Assembly: GCF_033473495.1 (NCBI RefSeq)
Contig: NC_088942.1
Span: 372,001-436,000 of the forward strand
DNA: 64,000 nucleotides
Direction of reading: 5' to 3'
Source of the DNA: Cercospora beticola
Taxonomy: Eukaryota > Ascomycota > Dothideomycetes > Mycosphaerellales > Mycosphaerellaceae
This document shows, in pieces, positions 43,301 through 52,610 of this stretch (its first letter is position 1; every line of letters starts with the position of its first letter). Position numbers and translations under genes: made by a program. The notes under the pieces were generated by a model, which saw nothing but the letters and a program-made list of their open reading frames with translations, had not been told where the DNA came from and made no database searches.

Positions 43301-43835
43301 TGATGGGCTGGAGAAACTTTTCAGGTCCTGGCCTGCCGAAGTCGAGTTTGATGGGGTCTGTGGCGCGGAGGTCTGGTACAGCCTTCACTGAGTCTTCGGA
43401 GCAATCCATGTTCTCCTGGTCTTGCTCTGTGGATGCCCGGCGCGTTGAGTAGCGAGCGTTTACGTTGGCGTGATTGACATTGTCGCTGAGCGCGCGTCGC
43501 AGCGGGCTGTTAGGCGATGTTTTGCGCGATCGTGTTCGTGCTGCCCCAGAACGCTGAGCTGAGGTCTTGCTGCGCGTGTCGATATGGGTTTGGTCTACAC
43601 TGTACGCACGACTGAGTCCCGATGGCGACCGCGGCGCGGGTGACATGGGCGCATTCGGTGTGTTACCCTTAGTCAAGAGTGCGAACCTCGAGGGCTTGGA
43701 TGGCGAGCGAGACAGTGAGCGACGAATTTGCCGGATGGTCGTGAAGCCGTCAAATTGTGGACTCCGCGGGTGGGTAGGCGACAGCATGTGCATCGAGCCT
43801 CCAGGCGAGTGGCGCGGGGAGTACTCGAGCTCCAT
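40377..43835 (-). CDS. WEE1: Wee1/Swe1 mitotic inhibitor kinase
   Basis: Single exon, 1152 residues. Wee1 phosphorylates the conserved Tyr of Cdk1 to hold cells before mitosis. The first about 780 residues are disordered and full of SP/TP sites (HSPGG, PSPTRH), fitting control by Cdk and other kinases. The kinase domain starts near 785: Gly loop VGTGEFSQVYKV, ATP lysine in YAVKKARK (about 825), catalytic loop IHLDLKPANIF (about 915), where Leu replaces the usual Arg of HRD as is normal for Wee1, DFG as KIGDFGMAS, and activation end REYIGPEVL. A KA/RI insert lies before the last helices (residues after LPRDDSGDP). The combination HLDLKP plus GDFGMA identifies Wee1 rather than another kinase. 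Confidence 0.93.
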   Translation of the reverse strand: MELEYSPRHSPGGSMHMLSPTHPRSPQFDGFTTIRQIRRSLSRSPSKPSRFALLTKGNTPNAPMSPAPRSPSGLSRAYSVDQTHIDTRSKTSAQRSGAARTRSRKTSPNSPLRRALSDNVNHANVNARYSTRRASTEQDQENMDCSEDSVKAVPDLRATDPIKLDFGRPGPEKFLQPIMREHASPMKSSPLKRSDGVMNLEAASFGSPRSSKRRSLHSASSIDFNIFEQSFDGAQYDGSGPTEDDGDKEAAPTFTWNMAQPSSPPRRPFSLRKTTLSQRAGSGRKNLFADSMRDSVMSPSMTRTRSRFSLDGSLPLRTSDADSPFRRSSASDPPVLFPAPSQKSLQSAAKPHPLSHALTPSSSTSSVSDDGTTPPGEPPVAPTESFMAMPMDAPRKLPGFSKSLPLGALRPKLPDGPPNDAHATPASYNMAKPLPQAFMSTGLISKKHRHIDGGPEALFKSTNMPDTPSKKQPLMHFGGSPAPSALGKLARPMHEFGSPSTPFNGRISKISPETFGKGVNIFGSNTNQPQLTRKSSFISLDGDEPIDSPTRHLDGQAIGDDLPPTPTKSTTSVPRPQSKGKSNSLRSSLFGRRTSLGPDTFASPADREQSPAAEDECKFMHTDFTPCFRREKDVDDCAVDDSPMPFITFTASATPSPRLLRSQSDDEARRLASPSPLARRSLRSCPMLDGNESTHAKPLPAPSPMAIKQIERKQSPHTPFESFTPPDPSSLSISVENRASLPFNSCSFPPATPTGPRGDSFAFSLGQSNATSGYFQNDVDTSLTSRFGQVKSVGTGEFSQVYKVEKPLHVSAKQQNSSPGRLVYAVKKARKPYTGVKDRQRKMQEVVVLRAMQGHEHIVQLVDHWESKNHLYIQTEYCENGNFMDFLTVAGDKGRLDDFRIWKILLELSQGLKAIHDQNFIHLDLKPANIFIDWEGLLKIGDFGMASTWPAPADLDGEGDREYIGPEVLSGRFDKPADIFSLGMIMLEIAGNIELPENGASWQRLRAGDLSDLPSLTWSSDSLPRDDSGDPINLLNGLSTESLVTSQHGDDDDLSFLRPAPPPKAARNHDLVTPPKFMVDSTDDGALEKIVQWMISPDPDQRPTVDQLLSVHGVQWVERRRRAGATVYEGTWGPADDVLNHGQQDDVEMMDI

Positions 43836-45581
43836 GGTCTTCTACCTTTGCGCTGATATCGTGAAGGTGGTTCGAGTTGGGTCGCGCCGACAATGGCGGT
43901 CGGCGGGCGGCGCGTGCGCAAAGCGGGGTGCGCGCGGTGTTGATATGTGTTCTGCGACGAGTCGCGTCTGGCGGGCACACGCTGGTCCAGTGGTATACGC
44001 GGTGCCTTCGTGGGATCAAGGCAGCAAGATTCGGTCGCTGGGTGAACTGGTGGCCGGGAGGGTGGAGGCGCGTTTGGCGTTTGATATGCGTCGGTCGCAA
44101 ACAACCACACCAGGCTGCGACTATCGGGAGCACCACATGAAGAGGGCGCGCGCGCACAGTCGGTCGGACAGCGATAAGGATGACCTTGTTGTCCGATCTC
44201 TGAGCGGTTTAGGTTGTTTCCGTGGAATGCGAATATATCAAAACACCACGCGTCATGGACGGCGAGTCCAGTGGGGTGGTCGGAAGCCGCGAGCCGGTGC
44301 AGCAGCGGCGCGGATGCGGTGTCGTTGGGCGGAGGGGGTGGTGGGAGGGAAAAGAGGCGTGGACGGCGCGCGGTGATGGGCGAGAGGGTCTGTCTTGAGT
44401 GTCGTAGGCCGCGACGACCCTTCTTCTCGCTCGTGGGAGGAAGTCGCCAACGCGTGTGTGGATCAGTCCCTGCTTGTTTGTGGGAAGGTGGCACGGGCGC
44501 TTCCGTAGCGCGAGCAAGCGTGACCTGGCGGCCGATTCTGGCGAGGCACGGAGAAACTGGCAGCGCCCGTCTCACTTGCCGGTATATCTTGTCAGGCAAA
44601 GACTGCAGAGACACTCCTCTCGCACTGTGCGTGGAGAAACGACAGGTGCGCAGGGGCGGGGTGGTGGAGAATGTGTGAGCTGTCCTGCTGCTACCACCAC
44701 TGCTGCCCAGCGCCGGTGGATAGATACATGTATGCTCTGCGGGCCTCCTCCTTTCACAGGACGGCCGTTTGTGTGTTTATTTACCTTTGTAAACAGCACC
44801 CAAACGCTGCGCTCTGCGGCAGCGCATCATAGTGGAAGCCCGACAATGGCATCCCCGGCTCGCAGCGCAATGGCAGGGCGCTGGTTCGCTGTCCGTCCCA
44901 AGTCCTGGCTGATCGCAGTAACGCGAGGGCCGTCTTACTGCCAACTTCTGGATGAACCCTTCTTCTCGCGCATCCACCATGCAGCCCGTAGACGATGAAC
45001 CAAAAGTAGCAGCGGCCACTCGCAATCTCGCCCATCCGCAGGTCAGCCTGGCCACATCCGGAGCGCGAGTGGCCCAATGCGTGCGCCTCTGCGTCCGACA
45101 TCCGCCTCCAGCGGGCTCATCGTCGGCCGCTCGTCTGCTGCTGAGTGCTGCTGGCAGCATGCTGTCAAAGTGTGACACGAGACATCGATGGAGAGTATCA
45201 ATCGATATCGGCATGTGCTCGCGTGAGATCAAGCCCTCGATCGTCAAACGCCCCTCGATCGCGCTTGGCTGTCAGATCTGAGTTCGACCCTGACGAAAGC
45301 CACAGGGAGACAATGCCTTCATCACACTTCGTCATTTCTCGACCTTTCGTTTTTGCACCCACCACTACGTCAGCTGCCGTGCGCAAAACTTGGCCCTTAT
45401 TTCTATATATCGCGACTGCACCGGATTCGATCATGGATATACCCAGGAAGACACTGCCGGACGCCACGGAACTTTGCCAGCGTCATCGCACACCACCCAT
45501 CGAATACGGCTGACACACGTGGAGACACTTTCGTGAGATTCTCGAAGCAATACACCGATCTATCTCATGCTATTCGAAACA
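43836..45581. promoter_or_regulatory. Large upstream region of WEE1
   Basis: The 1.75 kb lie between the WEE1 start and a small plus-strand ORF. Long open frames on both strands (for example 44614-43673 minus) are R/P/H/A-rich and change register with base composition, so I read them as non-coding. The region is large enough for a long 5' UTR, common for fungal cell-cycle regulators. Confidence 0.35.
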
Positions 45582-45887
45582 ATGGGCGCCACTACAGCGA
45601 CCACTTCAGAGTCCCGACCCATGCTCTTGTCCCCAGACAACCGGAAAATTAGCTATCGCAGCAAAAACGGCAACGTGATTACGCTCGAGCTCAAGAACTC
45701 CAAGGCTGTGGAAAGCCTACAGCAAGTCGCGAAACGGGGTATAGCTCAGGAAAATAGCGAACAAGACCAAAAGAAGCAGGAGAGCGAGGGGCTCTGGGCT
45801 GGACTTTTCGACACGTTATCCTTTTGGGTGATGGAGGGCGTGGAGATTGCTGCCTTTGGACCATACGATGAGCCAGCCCCAAAGTGA
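45582..45887 (+). CDS. Small hypothetical protein
   Basis: A 101-residue ORF from the ATG at 45582 (frame open to 45567). The product has a polar N-terminus, a short beta-like part (KISYRSKNGNVITLELKN), a Q/K/E-rich linker and a C-terminal aromatic segment (LWAGLFDTLSFWVMEGVEIA). Codons look genuine (CTC GAG, AAG AAC, GTG GAA). Its stop lies 18 bases from the stop of the convergent SRPBCC-like gene. It might be the last exon of a longer gene. No family recognised. Confidence 0.45.
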   Translation: MGATTATTSESRPMLLSPDNRKISYRSKNGNVITLELKNSKAVESLQQVAKRGIAQENSEQDQKKQESEGLWAGLFDTLSFWVMEGVEIAAFGPYDEPAPK

Positions 45888-45905
45888 GCATGTCTCTCAC
45901 AGGAC

Positions 45906-46925
45906 TCATGAGACGGAATTGCGGGGCTCATGCTCTTCCTGTTGTGCATTCCTTCTGGGCAGAGAGGATCTGATTCCGGGCCAAGAACGTCGCGAAGGCT
46001 TTTCGGATGCCCTGGCCTTCTCCTTCTCAATCTCACCGCGCTGCTCGCAGCGCTCAGCCAAGCCGGCAAGGAGCGGCGCCGTGCTCAACTTCTCCAACAC
46101 CTGACCACTCTTGACGACCACACGCCGCCTAAATCCTTCTGCCTTGATCTGGCCGCGAAACCTCAGGTGGACGACTGTCGCAGCTTCTTCAGAATCTGCT
46201 TCGGGATCGTGAAGCTCGCGTAGCAAAAGGGCCCAGGTGAAGTCACACCCATAACGCCGCGACCGGAAGACAATTGTATGTGGCTCTTCGACCCGCTCCA
46301 CGACAAGATAGTCATTGTTGCCGAGCCCGTAATCGGGAAGCCGCTCACCAGGGATGAGCCTCTGCCACTTGGACTCAATTGTGCGCGAAGGTCGCCAAGA
46401 CAATGGAAGCACTTTCTCCGCAGGTTGCGGCAGGTACCAACCACCTCGGTTCTTGCCGATTTGCAACAGCCACGGAAAGATGACTTCGGCGGGTGCGCGA
46501 ATAGTGCGCTTCTGGTCGTACACCATGGCCGCATCCGGAATGATATTGTCACCTGGAAAGAGGTCTTCCTTCCTCATTGGCTTTTCCATCTCAGACTTGT
46601 CGTTCTCGCCAGAGAGATCGGTGCTGCTCCTGTTCAACGTTTGATTATTGATCGGGCCGCCAGTCTCCTTTGCCAAGTGTGCATCATTGTCACCAGCGCG
46701 TGGAGGGCCATTACTGGCATCGTGGAACGTCTCATGCATTTGCGACTCCTTCGCTGCTTCTCTCTGAGCAGGCGTCTGCGCCTTGGCGTGCTTCTCGTCG
46801 CTCGTCTTCAACGAGCTCTTTCGAGGGCGCTTCTCATTCTTGGTGGGTTGAGCATCATGTGAGTCTTTAATGGCTTCTTTTGTAATGGGCTGCTCCAAAT
46901 CTTTCTTGACGTCCTCTTCAGCCAT
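45906..46925 (-). CDS. SRPBCC/START-like ligand-binding fold protein
   Basis: 339 residues from the ATG at 46925 (ACCATGG context); the frame is open to 47108 and would add a 61-residue leader. The first about 130 residues are disordered and charged (K/E/T-rich). Then comes a module resembling SRPBCC proteins: YDQKRTIRAPAEVIFPWLLQ, IGKNRGGWYLPQP, LPLSWRPSRTIESKWQRLIP, GERLPDYG, then DYLVVERVEEPHTIVF and a C-terminal helix. In such folds a helix-grip cavity binds a hydrophobic ligand. This arrangement resembles bacterial SRPBCC proteins more than classic START domains. Ligand unknown; family call moderate. Confidence 0.65.
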   Translation of the reverse strand: MAEEDVKKDLEQPITKEAIKDSHDAQPTKNEKRPRKSSLKTSDEKHAKAQTPAQREAAKESQMHETFHDASNGPPRAGDNDAHLAKETGGPINNQTLNRSSTDLSGENDKSEMEKPMRKEDLFPGDNIIPDAAMVYDQKRTIRAPAEVIFPWLLQIGKNRGGWYLPQPAEKVLPLSWRPSRTIESKWQRLIPGERLPDYGLGNNDYLVVERVEEPHTIVFRSRRYGCDFTWALLLRELHDPEADSEEAATVVHLRFRGQIKAEGFRRRVVVKSGQVLEKLSTAPLLAGLAERCEQRGEIEKEKARASEKPSRRSWPGIRSSLPRRNAQQEEHEPRNSVS

Positions 46926-47800
46926 GGTTGCCAGTGGTGAGGCGTAGTATCTCATTAGCTGATTATGGAATGAGGAGATGAATGGTCCACGAGCAGCAGC
47001 ACAGCCCTTTTTGATAAGTCGGGCTCCAAGGTTCTGCGCCTGCCTCGAATACCAAACAAGCGTTTCACAATAAAATGCCAGGTTCGCCTGCTTTACCAAC
47101 CATTGCAATCGGCATAAGCACCATCCTTCACAATCACGGTACTAATTACGAAATTGTCCATGCGCAGCATGTACCTCGCTGCAATTGCGTCGTCCTCCAC
47201 TTGCTCGTAGTTGCCTGCTGCCTGCGGCTTCGTTCGCCAAGAGTACAAGTTCTTGCACTACACCTGGTCATCCGCGTCATCAGCATACTTTCTTCCACTG
47301 GGCATCGAAAGTTTCAAAAGCACGGCACAACCAAGCTGTGCTCTCGAGCATCCCAGTCGACAACACGAACATCGAGATGTTCGCGTGGTCTATACATGTC
47401 GAGTTTCAGTGATCGGCAACGATCAGAAGAATAGATGTAGCAGACAGCATCGAAGCCGGCAAAACCCGGGAATACACATGTCACTGGTCTTAGGTCTCGA
47501 ACTATGCACACTGAAACTGTTGAGCCTAGATCGATGCGACGATATGGCGTCGGGTGACTTGCAACGTCACCAAGAACGGCGTGGACTCGGCTCGTGTTGC
47601 AGGCTACAGCCGTACAACGGCTGTCTAACAGAATCTCCACGTGAGACTTTACACCTTTTCTGCGACAAGTCACACATCATGCGACCACAATAAACCGCAA
47701 ACTCTTTCACCGAAGCGCGGCAAGAACCAACGCCAAGAAAGCAAAATGCTCACCGCTTGGGAGTTGACAGGAAGTTCTCGAGTTACCGATGTTTCTGCGA
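46926..47800. other. Intergenic region, no gene seen
   Basis: About 0.9 kb lie upstream of the SRPBCC-like gene and downstream of the MFS gene. The first part is open in the SRPBCC frame (to 47108) and may be coding leader or 5' UTR. Other ORFs lack coding character. Confidence 0.35.
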
Positions 47801-49210
47801 CTACGGCTGCCTACTGAGCCTTCGATCCCGCCGTTTTACCCTCCACAGCTCGAACATGAAGAGAGAGGCCACCAGATACATGGTGCCGGCAAAGACTTGA
47901 GGATGCAGATATGCCCATCGACCCATCCTCGGTCTTCGCAAGTAAAGCGCAATAACTTCAGCAAACGTCGTCGGCAAGACTGTAGTCAGCCAATGCAGTG
48001 AGAGGAACGAAGGTACCTCAGCAAGACCAGCAACCTCTGCGCAAAGCGGCCCAATCGTCATCCAGAAGGTTCCAATGAAAGCACCAGAGACAAATGCGAA
48101 AAACAGCAAGACTCCGTAGCTGTTCCCTGGAATCCAGACCGCAAATATCATCACCGCATTGAAGAGCGTAGCACACGCCGCAACTTCAATCCTCCCAAGT
48201 CGATCACTAACAAACCCAATAGCAGGCCTCCCAATTCCCGTTCCAAGATTCAAAATCGCAGTCAGAGTACTCGCTTGCGCCTGCGTAAGCCCCACAACCT
48301 CCACAGCATAACTACTCAAACTATACAACAGAGCCATATACCCAAAAAGATTCAAAAAATTCCAGCCAAGCAACAACAAACACTCATATCTCTTCAACAA
48401 ATGCGTCGCAAACCCCAACTGCGGCGGCTTCACCACATGATTCCGATCCCTCACCAACAACGTCGCACTCACATTCCCCACCAAACACAAAATCCCCGTA
48501 ATCCTCAACGCCCACCCAAGACTTATCCGTTCAATCATCGCATTTGTCCCCAAACTAAACGTCAAACCCCCAAACCCGGACCCAGCACTCGTGATCCCCG
48601 CAGCTAAACTCCTCCTCTTTTCAAACCACTGCGGTAGAACTTGAATACTAGGTATAAAGATCGCACCTAAGCCCAACCCGACTAGAACTCCCTGACTTAA
48701 ATACAACTGCCAAATCTCACTCGCAAAACTCGCAGCGATGAATCCTCCGGCAAAAACTACGCAACCTGTTAACATGACATAACTTCTCCCTAATTCGCGG
48801 GTGAGGATTGTGCATAAGGGGGAAATTATCATTGCGACGCCGAATTCTAGACCGCCGATTAGAGCGTAGTCGAGAGGGCGGGCGGAGGGGAAGTAGGTTG
48901 GGGTGGAGAGGTAGTGGGAAATGTAGACGCCGTAGGAGGCTGCTACGCCCCAGGTGAAGAAGTTTGTGGTGGAGAGGGCTAGGCAGACGATCCAGGCGTA
49001 GCCGCCGTCGGGAGGGGGTTCGATGGCGTTGAGGTCTGAGGTGGATGTGGGTGTTATGAGGGCAGAGCAGGTTTCTGTTGTGGGATCGTTCTGTCTGGCT
49101 TCATGATGTCGTTCATCGTCACTTGTTGTTTGGTCGGTTTGTTCGGGAGTGGTGGAATCTTGTTGTTGATGTGTTTCAGAGAACGAGGAGGATCGCTCTT
49201 CATGTGGCAT
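47801..49210 (-). CDS. MFS transporter, monocarboxylate-transporter-like
   Basis: Single exon, 469 residues from the ATG at 49210 (the frame extends to 49351, but upstream codons are not protein-like). The MCT hallmark PPPDGGYAWIVCLA begins the first membrane segment; 12 segments are visible, with cytosolic motif QWFEKRRSLAAGITSAGSG and a central loop at VRDRNHVVKPPQLG. Fungal Mch/MCT-like carriers are plasma-membrane transporters whose substrates are mostly unproven (yeast Mch5 carries riboflavin; yeast Mch proteins do not carry monocarboxylates). Codon usage is T/G-ending from about 48830 to 48200 and C/A-ending upstream of that. Confidence 0.88.
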   Translation of the reverse strand: MPHEERSSSFSETHQQQDSTTPEQTDQTTSDDERHHEARQNDPTTETCSALITPTSTSDLNAIEPPPDGGYAWIVCLALSTTNFFTWGVAASYGVYISHYLSTPTYFPSARPLDYALIGGLEFGVAMIISPLCTILTRELGRSYVMLTGCVVFAGGFIAASFASEIWQLYLSQGVLVGLGLGAIFIPSIQVLPQWFEKRRSLAAGITSAGSGFGGLTFSLGTNAMIERISLGWALRITGILCLVGNVSATLLVRDRNHVVKPPQLGFATHLLKRYECLLLLGWNFLNLFGYMALLYSLSSYAVEVVGLTQAQASTLTAILNLGTGIGRPAIGFVSDRLGRIEVAACATLFNAVMIFAVWIPGNSYGVLLFFAFVSGAFIGTFWMTIGPLCAEVAGLAEVPSFLSLHWLTTVLPTTFAEVIALYLRRPRMGRWAYLHPQVFAGTMYLVASLFMFELWRVKRRDRRLSRQP

Positions 49211-49883
49211 GATTGCTTCAACTCTTGCGATGTGGCGAATAGTTGGGTATATGTCCTTTTTGTTGAGCTTCTTCGTTCCCGAGGACGTATACAATAAAGT
49301 CGTAGCAGTCCTCTCAGCAGTGAAGACTCTCTTCACGCCATCAAACGACAATGTACTTCAGAATCACCAAGCTATCCCATCCAGAGAGAGGTCTACTAGC
49401 ACACGCCTTACAGATGTCACTCCACCTCATCAAGCAGATCAGATGCAGTGAAACTAAGGTACCCCACATGCTGCAGCAGCAATCCTCCAACCCCAATCAT
49501 TCAGATCTCCGACTAGGACGTAAGTGATCGTCACAAAAATACAGGCAAAGCACATGATGTACTGTACTCCGGAAATCGGCACGTCCCTAACCGCGGCAAA
49601 GGGAGTCTGCTGCGAAGCTAACGATGTATTGGGCAATTTTCTACGAGTATGCACTCAGTCGTCCGAAGTCGCATGCAGCTACACTCTTATGGACAACAGC
49701 GCACATAAGTTGCTGACAGGACATGGCTTTCCCTGCAAGTGAACAGAATACTCAGCTCATAGTGGCGGAGATTCGGCATGGGATGTAGGGCGTTGTTCGC
49801 AGAGAGAGGGGATGTAGAAGGGACAGCACATGAACACCGAGCAACGCCGACGGAAGGAGAGCAATATCGAGTTTTTATTCTTC
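49211..49883. other. Spacer between two MFS genes
   Basis: The 673 bases are upstream of the first MFS gene and hold the 3' UTR of the second. A 66-codon minus ORF at 49654-49454 has a hydrophobic stretch (YIMCFACIFVTITYVLVGDL), but nothing joins it to a gene. Confidence 0.35.
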
Positions 49884-51529
49884 TCATATCCGTCCTTTGG
49901 GATCCCAGCCCACGATGGACCATCTTGTGGCTATGAGTCCGATGCAGCCTACGAAGAAGCTCAGACCTCCCCAGATCTGCGCATTGAGATAATCGCCTCC
50001 GTTTTGTTGAATTAACGCGCCTGCTAAAGGCGGGCCTGTCAAAGAGGCGAAGCTCACGACCTGTAGGACTCGTTAGCGAAAGCCCATGTCTCTAACCACA
50101 ACTTTGTAGTGCATATGTGGATGGCCGAAGCGACTACCACACAATTCACTCGGCGATCAGAAGGGCGCAACGAGGGAGCCATACCGTAAATGCCATTCCC
50201 ATGCGTACACCTGCTTTCTTCAAATCCGGAACCTTGTTGAGGCTGCCGATGACTGCTGGCCAGAGGGCTTGAATTACGGCACTTCCTGATCCATAAATCG
50301 CCGCAAACACGTAGAGCGCCGGAAGCGAATGTATTCCGATCCATGCGAACATCATGATCCCGCAGAGAAGGCAGAATGGTATGAGAGTATTGAGAGATCC
50401 GATCTTGTCAGCGAAATAGTTGGGTACGAGCCGGAAAACGAACCCGACGCAGACGACGGTGAGAAGCAGGTTGATCGATTGTTGGTAGCTGACGCCGAGG
50501 ACATTGCGACCATATGAGCCGATGTAAAAGAAGACGAAGTAGAGGCCTGGCAGAAGTGTTAGCGATTTTGAATCAACTCTTGGAGGTGTTCAAGGATCGA
50601 AGCTCACCCCAGAAGTTGAAGAACATGCTAATGCAATAAAGCGCAAACGGCAATTCCTTGAACGACGCCCAGTCAACCAGCGGTCCAGACTTCCTCGGGG
50701 GCAGACGCGTGCGGAGGAACGTAATCGTAACAATATTCGTCGCCAGCATGATGAAACCAATCACACGCACAGTCCAAGGATATCCAATCTTGGGCAGAAG
50801 CTGCTGCACAATGACCGGAAAGACAACGCCTCCTGTACAAGATCCAATAGCTGTGATGCCAACTGCCAAAGCTCGTCTCTTCGCAAAGTAGGTCGTGATG
50901 AGAGACATGGCAGGACAGAATTGTAGACCATTTGCGATGCCGATGCAAAGCGCTTGACTTAGGAATAGTTGCCAGAAGTTCTTCGCTTCTGCTTGGCAAA
51001 AGATGCCGACGATGAGGAAAACTGCTCCGGTGATATAGACTGGTCGGAAGAGGCCTGCGTCTGTCGCTCGGCCGGTGAATGTGCCTATCCCGAAGAGGAG
51101 GAAGATTTGTATACTGCCAATCCATGAGATAGCAGAAGGGTCGACTCCAAGCGTGTTCTCGTAATATGTTTGAAAGACTCCGAATGATGTGATGTAGCCA
51201 AATGTGGAGAAGATGGTGAAGTGCACGCATGCGACTTGGATCCAGGCTTGAAGACCTCCATCCGGCGGCGGTCCTGGATCTTGCCACGATGAAGCAGCTG
51301 ATCGTCTCGATATCGTTCGTGAAAGAGTTCCTGCGAGTCCCGTCGGCTTCTCTCGTGGGCTCACGTCGTGATGTGGCGATTCTTCTGCTTCTTCAATCGC
51401 GCGTTCAATTTCATCGTCTTCCGGGTTCGGCCAGGATCGCATATTCGCATCATCGGAAATCGCATGCCCATCTCGGTGATCCTGCTTCTCCATATCCATA
51501 TTGCTCGTGTCTGAAGCAGCTTTCGCCAT
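49884..51529 (-). CDS. MFS transporter, monocarboxylate-transporter-like (second copy)
   Basis: Three exons on the minus strand: 51529-50608, 50546-50185, 50060-49884, 486 residues. Introns carry GTGAGC/GTATGG donors, a CTAAC branch in both, and CCAG/ACAG acceptors; joins FNFWG-LYFVF and AFTV-VSFASL restore the frame. The N-terminal 80 residues are acidic and disordered; then the MCT signature PPPDGGLQAWIQVACVHF, cytosolic TYFAKRRALAVGITAIGSC, and loop RTRLPPRKSGPLVDW. Twelve segments as expected; it ends TRWSIVGWDPKGRI. Same family as its neighbour but clearly diverged (different loop, three exons versus one), so not a recent duplicate. Substrate unknown. Confidence 0.87.
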
Positions 51530-52610
51530 CGTGCCTTTTGTGCAAGCGGCAAAGGAAAGTAAGTATGACGCCAGACAAGATCTAGGAATGCCTCAACAGC
51601 AAAACACACAAACTTGTGGCACAGATCATTCAGGTGTATGATTGAGTAAGAAGAATCGGATCGGCAACAAACCGCTTCACCCGCAACGCCCTATGCACAT
51701 CCTTGCCTCGTAAAAACAAGCAAAATGGGGGTCGTCTACTGCTGCCATGCAATTTTTGCGGTGTAAAGGAACGCGAGGTGCGTTTGCTCCCTCGCTAGTG
51801 TGGATCCAGTAGAGGCGTTCAGATTGGCGGAAAAGGTCTTAGCCTGTCGGCACGCCATTCGCTCATGGCTTCGCCGTAGGGCCTGCGGTGTCGAAATCGA
51901 TGCATGTGGTAAGAATGTCCGTTGACTTTGCGATGTCGGATATGCTGTTGATCCTGACTCCTGGGGAGCAAGAGCTGCTTTCTGAGAAGGTACTCTGGTC
52001 ATCACGTCTGCTTACAAAAGCACAAAGTATCGGACCGGGCACCAGGCGATTGGCAGACCTTGTGACAGTCATTGAGTGTCTTTTGCGCATGTCGTCGAGA
52101 TATGCTTTGACGCGATTCCTGTGCGTCGTTGAGCATCCAGACGATGTCGCGCCAATCTGCGTCGCACAACATCTGGCTGGACGACTCGCGGTGTGCATCG
52201 CGCGTTGGCTTCATCATAAACCGTAAGAGGAGATGGCGGGCGCGATGCGAAGCAGAAGGTGATGTTGAGTGGACGAGCGAGTGAAGGCAAGAAGTGTTGC
52301 ATCCCGGACACGGACCAGGAAGTCATGTCTTGCAAACCCTGCACGACAAAACCTGGTATGGACGTAAGGTATTCCGCAACGACCGAGACGCGAGACATGT
52401 TCGCAGGGCGCAAATGGATTACCAATATGGAGCGGGTCAGAATGCCTCCCAATAATGGCTCGGTCTATCTTCGCCTCAGATTTGACAGAGCACTACACAA
52501 TGAATACAGAAGAACAGCCTCATTCCTCTCGGGCTCTCCCTCGAACACCACATCTTCTATCTGAAATGAATCCAGCCGCCCTGCATCGATTGTCCACCTG
52601 AAGCTTGTTT
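51530..52610. promoter_or_regulatory. Upstream region of the second MFS gene
   Basis: About 1.1 kb with several overlapping open frames on both strands (51888-52226 plus, 52452-52069 minus), none protein-like. It must hold the MFS promoter and the 3' UTR of the PAN-like gene. Confidence 0.35.

Noticed and set aside
43673..44614. Long minus-strand open frame (313 codons) upstream of and overlapping the WEE1 start
   Set aside because: R/P/H/T-rich product with no domain, overlapping the WEE1 N-terminus in another frame; fits base composition, not a protein.
49454..49654. Hydrophobic 66-codon ORF between the MFS genes
   Set aside because: Not joinable in frame to the second MFS gene, whose C-terminus is already complete at 49884.
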